DNA of 58,553 nucleotides from Clostridiales bacterium (GTDB lineage Bacteria > Bacillota > Clostridia > Oscillospirales > Oscillospiraceae), in contig JALERU010000043.1 of the NCBI GenBank assembly GCA_022764045.1, positions 1 to 58,553 on the forward strand, in the 5' to 3' direction. Below are positions 15,998-24,179 of this stretch, piece by piece. The translations under genes and the position numbers were made by a program. Below the pieces are notes generated by a model. The model had not been told where the DNA came from, searched no databases, and saw only the letters and a list, made by a program, of their open reading frames with translations. Positions within the stretch are counted from its first letter, which is position 1; every line of letters starts with the position of its first letter.

Positions 15998-17641
15998 ATG
16001 TGGAAACGAATGTTATCCGGGGCCCTGGCGCTGGTGATGTCTCTGATGGTGGCGGCCACGCCGGCTTTGGCGGCGGAAACGGTTCCCCAGGAGAGCCAGG
16101 AGGAAGGGGTTATCACGGAACTGCCCGGCGTGCCGGAGGAGGAAGCGACGGAGATGGAGGCCTCTGAGGAAGTGGGCTCCGAGGAAGAGGAAACCGGGGA
16201 GGTGGCTCCCGAGGAGGAATTCTCTCCGGAAGTACCGTCGGCGCCGGAGGGGGAACGGTCTCTGGTGGCTGCGGGGCCTGCCCTGCGGCAGGAGCATGTG
16301 AAGTATATGGGAGGCTTTCCCGGTGGGAGCTTTCAGCCGGACACCAAGCTGACCCGAGCCCAGGCGGCCCAGATCGTCTACCGCCTGCTGGCCCAGCCGG
16401 AGAGCGGCACGGGGCCCTGCTCTTACACCGACGTGGCCAGGGGCGCCTGGTACGCCCAGCCGGTGCGGGCTTTGTGCGCCCTGGGGATTTTTGACAACGC
16501 CGCCCAGTTCCGGCCGGAGAGCGTGGTGACCCGGGCGGAGTTTGTGAAGATTTTGTGCCAAGTGAGGCCCCTGGCGGAGGGTACCGCAGCCTTCCCCGAT
16601 GTGCCGGCCTCCCACTGGGCGGCGTCCTATATTGGGGCGGCGGCTTCGGCGGGCTGGATCGGGGGTTATCCCGACGGGACCTTTCGTCCCTCCGGCGGGC
16701 TGACCCGGGCTGAGGCCTGCGCGGTGGTCAACCGGATGCTTGGGCGCACGGGAGACACCGCCCAGGCCAAGAAGGTCATGGGGCTGGGCCTCTTTTCCGA
16801 TGTGCCCGCCACCCACTGGGCGGCGGTGACCGTGGCGGAGGCGGCGGTGGACCACACCCCTGTCGCCGGCGCCCAGGGAGAGGCCTGGAGCGGGGTGGAC
16901 CTGACCCAGATGACCTTCCGGGCGGGCATCCACGCGGTGGATGGGGACCTCTACTATGTGGATCGCTACGGCAAGCTGGCGGTGAGCAAGGCGGTGGGGG
17001 CTTACACCGCCGACAGCGCCGGGGTGCTGCACCAGTGGGCGGGAGCCTATCAGATGACCGACGTGCCCTACATCAGCCAGATCGACAACATCTACGCCTG
17101 GGTGGGCTGCGAGGCGGTGGCCACGCTCATGGGATTGAAAGCCAAGGGCTACGCCGGGGACGTGACGGTGAAATCCTTCCTGGACAACTTGCCCCGGACC
17201 ACCTCCAACCCAGAGAAGGGGTTTGTGGGCTCCCCTTATGTGCCCGACCCCTCCAAGCGGACCCGGACCACCATTTATCCGGCCAAGCTGGCGGAGTATT
17301 CCAACACCTATTGCAACGGAGAGATGTCCTGCGCCGACTTCCGGGGGGCTTCCATCACGGACCTGCAGCGGGAACTGCTGGCGGGCAACTGCGTGGTGGG
17401 ATACATGACCCTGTGGTGGGCCGCGCCCTATTACCGGAACTATGAGATTGAGGGGTCTGTCCAGCGGCTGGTGAGCAACAACCACGCGGTGCTGGTGTGT
17501 GGGTACGACCCGGACAAGGGCTACTTTATCTCCGACCCCTATAACTACCACAACCGGGGCGAGGTATACCAGTACTGGGAGAATGCCCAGACCTTTGAGA
17601 AGATTTGGAATGAGCGGAAGGTGGGCATGGTCATCCGGTGA
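15998..17641 (+). CDS. Exported SLH-domain protein with C39-like cysteine peptidase domain
   Basis: 547 residues. Signal peptide with AxA cleavage (LMVAATPALAAE). An acidic Glu-rich linker follows to about residue 85, then three S-layer-homology repeats (about 98-255; GGFPGGSFQPDTKLTRAQAA, FPDVPASHWAASYIG, GGYPDGTFRPSGGLTRAEAC) that bind cell-wall polymer. The C-terminal C39_2-like peptidase domain (about 330-545) has Cys in WVGCEAVATLMGL and His/Asp in NNHAVLVCGYDPDKGYFISD. ATG at 15998 has GGAGAGGAG upstream. It is probably a wall-anchored peptidase or peptidase-fold binding protein; the substrate is unknown. Confidence 0.85.
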   Translation: MWKRMLSGALALVMSLMVAATPALAAETVPQESQEEGVITELPGVPEEEATEMEASEEVGSEEEETGEVAPEEEFSPEVPSAPEGERSLVAAGPALRQEHVKYMGGFPGGSFQPDTKLTRAQAAQIVYRLLAQPESGTGPCSYTDVARGAWYAQPVRALCALGIFDNAAQFRPESVVTRAEFVKILCQVRPLAEGTAAFPDVPASHWAASYIGAAASAGWIGGYPDGTFRPSGGLTRAEACAVVNRMLGRTGDTAQAKKVMGLGLFSDVPATHWAAVTVAEAAVDHTPVAGAQGEAWSGVDLTQMTFRAGIHAVDGDLYYVDRYGKLAVSKAVGAYTADSAGVLHQWAGAYQMTDVPYISQIDNIYAWVGCEAVATLMGLKAKGYAGDVTVKSFLDNLPRTTSNPEKGFVGSPYVPDPSKRTRTTIYPAKLAEYSNTYCNGEMSCADFRGASITDLQRELLAGNCVVGYMTLWWAAPYYRNYEIEGSVQRLVSNNHAVLVCGYDPDKGYFISDPYNYHNRGEVYQYWENAQTFEKIWNERKVGMVIR

Positions 17642-17677
17642 GCCGGGGATTGACCCGCCGCGAAACGTAAAAAATAA

Positions 17678-17707
17678 GGACCGGAGCGGGAAAGCTCCGG
17701 TCCTTTT
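17678..17707 (+). terminator. Rho-independent terminator
   Basis: Perfect GGACCGGAGC / GCTCCGGTCC stem with GGGAAA loop and TTTT, 36 bp after the SLH gene. Confidence 0.9.
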
Positions 17708-17726
17708 GCGTCTCCAGGGAGGACAT

Positions 17727-17790
17727 TGCACGCTGCGCGTGTGCGTAGCACACGGGTTTCTCGAGGAAAGGATTAAATCGAGAAACAGCA
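17727..17790 (-). repeat. Stop-codon-associated repeat, truncated copy D
   Basis: Read on the minus strand it starts TGCTGTTTCTCGA directly after the TGA of the histidine kinase. It forms a GTTTCTCGA/TCGAGAAAC hairpin, then GTGTGCTACGCACAC, matching the left half of copy C at 47612-47758. The right half is missing. Confidence 0.7.
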
Positions 17791-19272
17791 TCAGACCTCG
17801 GAAAGGGTGAAGGTGAACTCGGTGAAGCCATCCTGGCTGGTGACGGTGATGTCTTCCTTATAGGTGTTGAGGATGGTTTTGACGATGTACAGGCCCAGTC
17901 CCACGCCGTCCTTGTGGGTGGAGCGGGAGGAGTCGGCCTTGTGGAAACGGTCGAAAATGTGGGTGAGCTGCTGGGGGGGGATGGTCTCCCCCTGGTTGCC
18001 GATGGCGATGTAGGCCTTGCCGGCACGGGTTTTGATTTTCAGGGTGAGCAGACCCTGGGGGGAGGCGAACTTGACGGCGTTGTCCAGCAGGTTGTAGCAG
18101 ACCTGGGTGACGGCGTCGGGGTCTCCCCAGACCATGACGGGGCCATCGGGGAGCTCGGTTTGGACGTCCAGGTCCTTTTCGGTGATTTTGGCCTCCAGGC
18201 TGACTAAGACCCGCAGGAGGACCTCGGCCACGTCAAACTGCTCCTGGGCGGCTACCCGCTCGGAGGATTGGAGACGGGAGAGCTCCAGCATCCGGCGGAC
18301 CAGCCGGGAGAGACGGCGGGTTTCGGAGGAGATGACCTGGAGGGACTCCCGCTCCTTTTCCGGGGGGATGGTGCCGTCCAAAATGCCGTCGGCGAAGCCG
18401 GCGATGGTGGTCATGGGGGTTTTCAGCTCGTGGGAGACGTTGGCTACGAACTCGCTGCGCTTCTGCTCGGCCTGGGCCAGGGAGTCGGCCATGGCGTTGA
18501 AGGCGATGGCCAGCTCGCCGATCTCGTCGTTGCGGTTGGTGTACTCGGTGACCCGGGTGTCCACCTCCCCGTGGGCGAAGCGATGGGCGAAGGCACACAT
18601 GCCCTTCAGGGGGTCCACCATCCGCTGGACGGTGATGGAGCAGATAACCAGGGAGATGAGGAGGACCGCGGCGGCGGTAATGAAGAAGAGCTGGAACGTG
18701 CTGTGGAGAAAGTCCAGCACCGAGGTGGCGTCGGCGGCCACAAAGAGCAGACCCGTGGGAATGCCTGAGGAGACCAGCTTGCCGGAGGTGGGGTCCTGCG
18801 CCAGGGGGGAGAGGATCTGCCCGGTGACGTAGCATTTGCCGGTGAGAAGCTGGTTAAAGGTGGTCACGCCGCTGTAGGACTGGCTTTTCAGCAACTGGTT
18901 GGTGGCCCAGGTGGGGACGAAATGGTTCTCATAGGGGGAGAAGACCTGGTCGCTGAGGTTGTTGCCGGCGGCGCAGAGAATTTGACCGTTGGTGTCGCAG
19001 ACGAGAACGGTGGTGTTGGTGAGCAGGACGGCCGAGCCGATGTAGCTGATGAAATCCTCGCCGCTGAGGGAGTCCCCCTTGGTTAGGGCGGCGTTGGCAT
19101 AGTTGGAGATGAACCCGGCGTTGCGGTCCAGGGTGGTTTGAATCTCCTTGAGCTGGTAGCGGTAGGACAGGGAGAAAAAGCCCGCCCCCAAAAGGGTCAT
19201 GCACAGGAGAATGAGACCCAGCATGACGGCCACCTGGCGCAGGTACATGCTCTTCGTGGCTTTCTGTTTCAT
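17791..19272 (-). CDS. Two-component sensor histidine kinase
   Basis: 493 residues. First membrane helix about 10-35 (VAVMLGLILLCMTLLGAGFF), an extracytoplasmic sensor region of about 150 residues, second helix near 185-205, HAMP (VDPLKGMCAFAHRFAHGEVD), HisKA with phospho-accepting His in FVANVSHELKTPMTTIAGF, then HATPase N, G1 and G2 boxes (YNLLDNAVKFAS; GVGLGLYIVKTIL). It autophosphorylates and passes phosphate to the response regulator encoded 1 nt upstream, so the two are translationally coupled. The signal is unknown. Confidence 0.93.
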   Translation of the reverse strand: MKQKATKSMYLRQVAVMLGLILLCMTLLGAGFFSLSYRYQLKEIQTTLDRNAGFISNYANAALTKGDSLSGEDFISYIGSAVLLTNTTVLVCDTNGQILCAAGNNLSDQVFSPYENHFVPTWATNQLLKSQSYSGVTTFNQLLTGKCYVTGQILSPLAQDPTSGKLVSSGIPTGLLFVAADATSVLDFLHSTFQLFFITAAAVLLISLVICSITVQRMVDPLKGMCAFAHRFAHGEVDTRVTEYTNRNDEIGELAIAFNAMADSLAQAEQKRSEFVANVSHELKTPMTTIAGFADGILDGTIPPEKERESLQVISSETRRLSRLVRRMLELSRLQSSERVAAQEQFDVAEVLLRVLVSLEAKITEKDLDVQTELPDGPVMVWGDPDAVTQVCYNLLDNAVKFASPQGLLTLKIKTRAGKAYIAIGNQGETIPPQQLTHIFDRFHKADSSRSTHKDGVGLGLYIVKTILNTYKEDITVTSQDGFTEFTFTLSEV

Positions 19273-19273
19273 A

Positions 19274-19960
19274 TCAGCTGTTGTGGAGCTCGAATTTATA
19301 GCCCACGCCCCAGACGGTTTTCAGGGACCACTGGTCGCTGACCCCCTCTAACTTTTCCCGCAGGCGCTTGATGTGGACGTCCACAGTGCGGGAGTCACCG
19401 AAGTAGTCGAAGCCCCAGACCTCGTCCAAAAGCTGGTTGCGGGTGAAGACCCGGTTGGGGGAGGAGGCCAGGTGGAAGAGGAGTTCTAACTCCTTGGGTG
19501 GGGTGTCCACCCGGGCGCCTTTGACCTCCAGCTCGTAGGAGTCCAGGTTAATGACCAGGCCGTCGAAGGACAGGCGGCGGGCCTTTTCCTCGTCCCCTCC
19601 CAGGCGGCGGAGGACGGCGTGGACCCGGGCCAGGAGCTCCTTCATTTCAAAGGGCTTGACGATGTAGTCGTCGGCCCCCATCTCCAGGCCGGCCACCTTG
19701 TCGATGGTCTCGCCCTTGGCGGTGAGCATGATGATGGGGGTCTGGTCGGTCTCCCGGATTTTGGCGCAGACGGCCCAGCCGTCCATCACCGGGAGCATGA
19801 TGTCTAACAAAACCAGATCGGGGCGGAAGAGGCGGTAGAGCTCCAGGGCTTTGCCGCCGTCCTCGGCCACCATGGTCTCGTAGCCTTCCTTTTTGAGATA
19901 GAGGTTGATGAGCTCAGCGATGTTGCTCTCGTCCTCTACGATGAGTACTTTTCTTGCCAT
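19274..19960 (-). CDS. OmpR/PhoB-family response regulator
   Basis: 228 residues. The receiver domain has VLIVEDESNI (acidic pair), phospho-acceptor Asp in DLVLLDIMLPVMDGW, TAKGE and the KPF lysine switch. The C-terminal winged helix has LELLFHLASSPNRVFTRNQL and GDSRTVDVHIKRLREKLE. The start MARKVLIVED is chosen over a longer frame because it begins the receiver fold. It is the partner of the downstream kinase. Confidence 0.93.
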   Translation of the reverse strand: MARKVLIVEDESNIAELINLYLKKEGYETMVAEDGGKALELYRLFRPDLVLLDIMLPVMDGWAVCAKIRETDQTPIIMLTAKGETIDKVAGLEMGADDYIVKPFEMKELLARVHAVLRRLGGDEEKARRLSFDGLVINLDSYELEVKGARVDTPPKELELLFHLASSPNRVFTRNQLLDEVWGFDYFGDSRTVDVHIKRLREKLEGVSDQWSLKTVWGVGYKFELHNS

Positions 19961-20097
19961 GGGGGCACCTGCTTTCTCTGTGTGGAGTGAATGTAAGGAT
20001 AGGATAGCAGAAAAATTTGAATAAATCATGTGTATGGCGGAAAAAATGGGGCCGCCAACCCAAAAACATTATTGCATGGACGAAGGGGTTCGTCAAG

Positions 20098-20126
20098 GAA
20101 TAAGTCCCGGGGACGGGGGTATATTA
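20098..20126 (+). promoter_or_regulatory. Sigma-G-like (forespore) promoter 1
   Basis: GAATA (20098-20102), 17-bp spacer, TATATTA (20120-20126), close to the sporulation sigma-G consensus (gnATR / CATnnTA). The spacer AGTCCCGGGGACGGGGG is shared with promoter 2. Confidence 0.55.
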
Positions 20127-20158
20127 GGGGAGAAGTCTTTTGGAAAGGAGATGAGAGC

Positions 20159-20293
20159 ATGGAGCAGAGCAAGGCAAACAAGCCCAGCAGCCAGTTCCAG
20201 TCCAGCCAGACTAAGAGCCAGCGGGCCCGGAACAGCCAGCAGGAAAAATTTGCCCGTGTCCCCGAAAAGGGCGGCGAGCAGACCGGCAAATAA
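20159..20293 (+). CDS. Small Gln/Lys/Ser-rich protein, candidate spore protein 1
   Basis: 44 residues (MEQSKANKPSSQFQSSQTKS... ending GGEQTGK) with an excellent ribosome site (GGAAAGGAG). It is very hydrophilic, with no hydrophobic core, and rich in Gln, Ser, Lys and Arg. It is paralogous to the next gene (xxQSKANKP start) and lies behind the same kind of sigma-G-like promoter. Composition and promoter resemble gamma-type or minor small acid-soluble spore proteins, which are made in the forespore. No known SASP motif is present, so the role is inferred. Confidence 0.6.
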   Translation: MEQSKANKPSSQFQSSQTKSQRARNSQQEKFARVPEKGGEQTGK

Positions 20294-20361
20294 GTTGAAT
20301 CAGCAAAGCCTTGCGGCGGGCGAGAGGAATCGGCGGCTGTGAGGATTTTTTATGAAAAGAA

Positions 20362-20391
20362 GAATAAGCCCCGGGAAATGGGGGCATATTA
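20362..20391 (+). promoter_or_regulatory. Sigma-G-like (forespore) promoter 2
   Basis: GAATA (20362-20366), 18-bp spacer, CATATTA (20385-20391), a near-perfect sigma-G -10. The spacer closely matches that of promoter 1. Confidence 0.6.
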
Positions 20392-20423
20392 AAAGTGAAC
20401 TCTTTTGAAAAGGAGATGTGACC

Positions 20424-20582
20424 ATGAGTCAGAGTAAGGCAAACAAGCCCTGCGATCAGAACGCCCAGGGCCAGAGCAAGCAGCAGAAGGCCCAGAACAA
20501 GGCCCAGAACAAGGGCCAGAGCGGCGGCAGCTTCACCGGCGGCGCCGGCAACAGCAACAACGGCGGTCAGGCCGGGACCTGA
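20424..20582 (+). CDS. Small Gln/Asn/Gly-rich protein, candidate spore protein 2
   Basis: 52 residues (MSQSKANKPCDQNAQGQSKQ..., with NKAQNKGQSGGS and a Gly/Asn-rich tail). The AAAAGGAG ribosome site and the first nine residues match gene 1, so the pair arose by tandem duplication and diverged after residue 10. It carries one Cys. The strong terminator at 20599-20636 ends the unit. Like gene 1 it is a candidate forespore-expressed small protein; a Gln-rich, structureless composition is typical of gamma-SASP-like reserves. Confidence 0.6.
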   Translation: MSQSKANKPCDQNAQGQSKQQKAQNKAQNKGQSGGSFTGGAGNSNNGGQAGT

Positions 20583-20598
20583 ACCGCGCCCAAGGAAA

Positions 20599-20636
20599 GC
20601 CCCGCGGCATCTGTGTTTGGATGCCGCGGGGCTTTT
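20599..20636 (+). terminator. Strong rho-independent terminator
   Basis: GCCCCGCGGCATC / GATGCCGCGGGGC perfect 13-bp stem followed by TTTT. Confidence 0.92.
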
Positions 20637-20707
20637 GCTGTGGTTTGGGTTGCGTTGGGTGGGGGGAAGTGGGTATAATCAAGAAAAATGCTTTGGGGGT
20701 GTGTGGG

Positions 20708-22042
20708 ATGGATGTCAGCCAGGGAATGGAGCTGGCCCAGGCGCTGAAGCTGTCGCCGACGCTATTGCAGTCCATGGGGATTTTACAGATGAATACCTTG
20801 GAGCTGGCGGGGTATTTGAAGGAACTGGCTTTGGAGAACCCAGTGATGGAGTATGACGAGGCGGGGGAGGGCCTGGCGTCCTGGGAGAGCTTTGCCAGCC
20901 AGGTGCCCTGGCTGGGAGACACCGCCGGGTCCGCCGGGGGCGAACCGGTGGGGGAGCCCGGACGGATGGACAGCCAGACCGAGAGCTTGGAATTTTTGCT
21001 GGAGGAGCAACTGGAACGGCTGGAGCTGGGGCGAGGGCTGCTGGCGGTCTGCAAGTATTTGGTGGGGCTGCTGGATGAAAGGGGCTGGCTGGCAGCGGAG
21101 GATTTGGAAGAGCTGGTGGAGACCGGGGTGCCCCGGGGGCTTTTGGAGCAGGGAGTGGAGACCCTGCAAGGCTTGGACCCGGCGGGGGTGGGGGCGCGAT
21201 CCCTTGGGGAGTGCCTTGCCCTACAACTGGGGCGGCTGCCGGGGGACCATGGGGTGGCGCTGGCCATCTGCGCGGGGCACCTGGATCTACTGGGGGCGGA
21301 GCAATATGGGGCCCTGGCCCGGAAGCTGGGGGTGAGTTTGGAGCAGGTGAGGGCGGCGGCCCGGGAGATCCGGGGGCTGGACCCTGACCCGGTGGGGAGC
21401 CTGACGCCGCCGCCGGTAGTGGTGGAATATGTGCGGCCCGACGCCTGGGTGGCGGAGATTGACGGGGAGCTGAAGGTCTTTGTAAACCAGTGGGACCTGC
21501 CCCAGTTTCATTTGAGCGACCAGTATCTCCGCCTGGCAAAGGCCGGGCAGGAGGAAGAGACGGCGGTGTATCTGCGCCAGAAGATCCAGCAGGCCCGGTG
21601 GGTGCTGGCCTGTGTCCGGCGGCGGCAGGAGACCTTGGAGAAGTGTCTTACGGCTCTGGTGAAGGCCCAGGAGGACTACTTTTGGGGCAGGCAGGAGGCG
21701 CCGGGGCCGCTGCTGCGGCGGGAGCTGGCGGAGGGGTTGGAGGTTCACCCCTCCACGGTGACCCGGACGTTGAGACATAAGTACATTCAGTGCCGCCAGG
21801 GGATGTTCTCCACGGCCTGGTTTTTCGCCCGGCGGACGGGGCCGGGGGAGCAGTCGGCCCAGCGGGTGAAGGCCCGGATTGCCCGGGCGGTGAAGGAGGA
21901 GGACCCGGAGCGTCCCTTGAGCGATCAGGCACTGACGGAGATGCTGGCGGGGGAGGGGATGGTTTTGGCCCGGCGGACGGTGGCCAAGTATCGGCAGGCT
22001 ATGGGGGTGCCGGCGGGGTATCGGAGGAAGCGGGGGAAGTGA
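20708..22042 (+). CDS. rpoN: RNA polymerase sigma-54 factor
   Basis: 444 residues. Region I at the N-terminus is glutamine/leucine-rich and activator-interacting (MELAQALKLSPTLLQSMGIL then QMNTLELAGYL). The core-binding domain follows, then the HTH (LSDQALTEMLAGEGMVLARR), and the RpoN box ARRTVAKYR near the C-terminus, which reads the -24 element. The ATG at 20708 starts just before region I; upstream codons lack a ribosome site. It supplies the sigma factor for the -24/-12 promoter at 30074-30089. Confidence 0.95.
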   Translation: MDVSQGMELAQALKLSPTLLQSMGILQMNTLELAGYLKELALENPVMEYDEAGEGLASWESFASQVPWLGDTAGSAGGEPVGEPGRMDSQTESLEFLLEEQLERLELGRGLLAVCKYLVGLLDERGWLAAEDLEELVETGVPRGLLEQGVETLQGLDPAGVGARSLGECLALQLGRLPGDHGVALAICAGHLDLLGAEQYGALARKLGVSLEQVRAAAREIRGLDPDPVGSLTPPPVVVEYVRPDAWVAEIDGELKVFVNQWDLPQFHLSDQYLRLAKAGQEEETAVYLRQKIQQARWVLACVRRRQETLEKCLTALVKAQEDYFWGRQEAPGPLLRRELAEGLEVHPSTVTRTLRHKYIQCRQGMFSTAWFFARRTGPGEQSAQRVKARIARAVKEEDPERPLSDQALTEMLAGEGMVLARRTVAKYRQAMGVPAGYRRKRGK

Positions 22043-22170
22043 ATTTTTGCTGGAGGTGGTCTGGGGTGTTTCTGTGGCTGTTGGCTTCGGGGGCGGGTGA
22101 GTGGGGGATTGCCTCGCTGGCCTGAAGTGGTAACGATAACCTTCTACCTGACGATACTCCAGATCGCCCC

Positions 22171-22380
22171 CTCATCAGTCACCTTCGGTGCCAGCTATGG
22201 TTTCAGGTGGCTTCGCATTGGATTGAATCGAACTGTCCCCCGGACAGTTCGACCCCCGAGGGGAAGCCTACGCTACTTCGATACGTTGGGGTGATTGCTT
22301 GGGATACCTCTATCCTTCGTTGCTACCAGATCGTCCCCTCATCAGTCAGCTGCGCTGACAGCTTCCCCCCGAGGGGGAAG
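22171..22380 (+). repeat. Cluster of interspersed palindromic repeats
   Basis: Two CCCTCATCAGTC starts (about 22171 and 22336). The second (22335-22380) is nearly identical to the reverse complement of 15806-15853. Between them are a GAACTGTCC/GGACAGTTC hairpin and a GAGGGGAAGCC tail. The 22043-22565 gap holds these repeats and a terminator but no credible gene. Confidence 0.7.
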
Positions 22381-22397
22381 TCTTTTGGCGTGGGGAG

Positions 22398-22438
22398 AAA
22401 AAACGAGCCCGGCTGCAAACTGGCCGGGCTCGTTTTTT
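22398..22438 (-). terminator. Bidirectional terminator at the end of the GABA operon
   Basis: AAAAAACGAGCCCGGC / GCCGGGCTCGTTTTTT, perfect 16-bp arms, 128 bp beyond the permease stop. Confidence 0.85.
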
Positions 22439-22565
22439 GGAGGCGCCTGAGAAAGGAAGATCGGGCGGACTCCAGGATAGTATTGTACAGGAGTTTACAC
22501 TGGAACAAGTAAAGTTGCTTGGCGGAGGGCCACGGAGGAAAGACAGTCTGTGGGTCCGCCGGTGG

Positions 22566-24020
22566 TCAGGTCATATTGGAGAACATGCTGGCCGCCCGTG
22601 TTTCGGGAGGGACGGCACGGCGTTCGCCGGAGCTGACCAGGTAGAGGATGAGCCCCACGGCTATCCAGATCACATAGAGGATCAGGGCCAGGTTCCCCAT
22701 GTAGCAGGGGGAGAAGGGCAGGAAGAGCATCACGAAGATGATGGTGACCAGGATGCCCCCGAACCAAGCGGTGGGCGTGCCGCCTGCGATCCGGTAGGGG
22801 CGGGGCAGGGCGGGCTCTTTCTTGCGCAGGCGGATGAGACAGAAGCAGGTGATCATCCAGGAGGTGACGCAGGCCGTGCCGGAGAAGGAGGTCAGGGGGT
22901 CGATGAGCCCCATGCCCATGACAGGGCCCAGCAGGGACAGGATGCAGCAGACGATGATGCCGTTCTTGGGAACCCCGGTTTTGGGGTCCTGCTTGGCCAG
23001 GAACTTGGGAATCAGGTTGGCCCGGGCCAGACACATCATCAGGCGGGGGGCAGCCACGAAGAATCCGTTCCAGGTGGTCAGCAGGCCGGCCAGGGTGCCC
23101 ACCAGCACGATGACGTAGAGGACGTAACCGGCGGTGCCGCCGTAAGCCTGCAGCAGAAGATTGGAGACGGCGGGGCTTTCAATGTTGTAGAACTGCTGCC
23201 AGGGCAGCGCGCCGCCCAGGACGAAGAGGACCACGGCATAGAACAGGGCTGCCACGCTGACGGCCATGACCACGGACTTGCCCACGGCCTTTACGTCGCC
23301 GGAGGAATCCTCTACGGCCTGGGGAATGGTCTCAAAGCCGCACATGAAGAAGGGGGCGGAGGTCATAATGGCCAGCACGCCGCCGGGGAAGCTGTGGTGG
23401 TTGGTCTCTTTGACATTTTCGTAGATGGGCAGCAGGTTGCCTTTGTCGAACTTGACGATGCCGGCCACAATGGCGATGGCCGCGCCGGAGAGAAGGATGA
23501 TGACCATCAGCTTCTGGAAGCCGGCGGCGGAGGCGGCGCCCCGCACATTCAGCAGGGTGATGACAGCGGTGATGACCACGCCGATCAAAATACCGGAGAG
23601 GTAGACATTGCCTCCGTTTAAGGTATATAAAGGCTCACCCGAGGTGAGACCGGGAATGAGCATGGACAGGATATCGGTGACGTAAATGGCCTCCCAGGGG
23701 AGCATGAAGGCGAAGGCGCCGAAGCAGGCCCAGCCGGAGATGATGGAGACCTTTTCGTTAAAGGCCCGGTAGGCAAAGGCGGCGCCGCCGCCGGCCACGG
23801 GCAGCATGGGGGTGAGCTCACAGTAGCACAGGGCCACGGGGACCATCATCACCAGAACCAGCAGGTAACCCACGGCGGCGGGAATGGGGCCGCCGCTGTT
23901 GGCCATCCAGCGGTTCAGGGACAGGGCCCAGCCCACGCCTACGATGGCGCCGAAACCGATGGTGAAGAAATCAAAGGGACTTAGGCCCTTGTTGGTTACA
24001 GAAGGGTTCTTTTTACTCAT
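22566..24020 (-). CDS. APC-superfamily amino acid permease (probable GABA transporter)
   Basis: 484 residues with about 12 hydrophobic segments and the APC N-terminal signature DFFTIGFGAIVGVGWALSLN (unwound first helix that binds the amino-acid backbone), followed by GGPIPAAVGYLLVLVMMVPV and LPVAGGGAAFAYRAF. It is the last gene of the minus-strand operon after gabT, so the likely substrate is 4-aminobutyrate or a related omega-amino acid, imported across the cytoplasmic membrane. Substrate is inferred only from context. Confidence 0.85.
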   Translation of the reverse strand: MSKKNPSVTNKGLSPFDFFTIGFGAIVGVGWALSLNRWMANSGGPIPAAVGYLLVLVMMVPVALCYCELTPMLPVAGGGAAFAYRAFNEKVSIISGWACFGAFAFMLPWEAIYVTDILSMLIPGLTSGEPLYTLNGGNVYLSGILIGVVITAVITLLNVRGAASAAGFQKLMVIILLSGAAIAIVAGIVKFDKGNLLPIYENVKETNHHSFPGGVLAIMTSAPFFMCGFETIPQAVEDSSGDVKAVGKSVVMAVSVAALFYAVVLFVLGGALPWQQFYNIESPAVSNLLLQAYGGTAGYVLYVIVLVGTLAGLLTTWNGFFVAAPRLMMCLARANLIPKFLAKQDPKTGVPKNGIIVCCILSLLGPVMGMGLIDPLTSFSGTACVTSWMITCFCLIRLRKKEPALPRPYRIAGGTPTAWFGGILVTIIFVMLFLPFSPCYMGNLALILYVIWIAVGLILYLVSSGERRAVPPETRAASMFSNMT

Positions 24021-24121
24021 ATCTCGTTCCTCATATCAGGGGGGAGCGAAGATCTTAAGCCGCGGCCCTTGGTTTGAGCCGTGGGCCTAAAATCAACGGC
24101 GATTGTTTTCTCTTTTTTGCT

Positions 24122-24165
24122 CTGGCCTCTGTGGCCCGTTTCCGGGCCACAGGACCAGATTTTTT
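24122..24165 (+). terminator. Large stem-loop between gabT and the permease (T-run on plus strand)
   Basis: CTGGCCTCTGTGGCCCG / CGGGCCACAGGACCAG arms with a TTTC loop, then TTTTTT on the plus strand. No plus-strand gene precedes it. On the operon (minus) strand it has no U-tract, so it may instead stabilise or separate the gabT and permease mRNA segments. Confidence 0.5.
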
Positions 24166-24179
24166 GGTGATTGGGTAGA

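Noticed and set aside
15693..22380. CCCTCATC repeats considered as a CRISPR or tandem array
   Set aside because: Copies are scattered, inverted and of unequal length.
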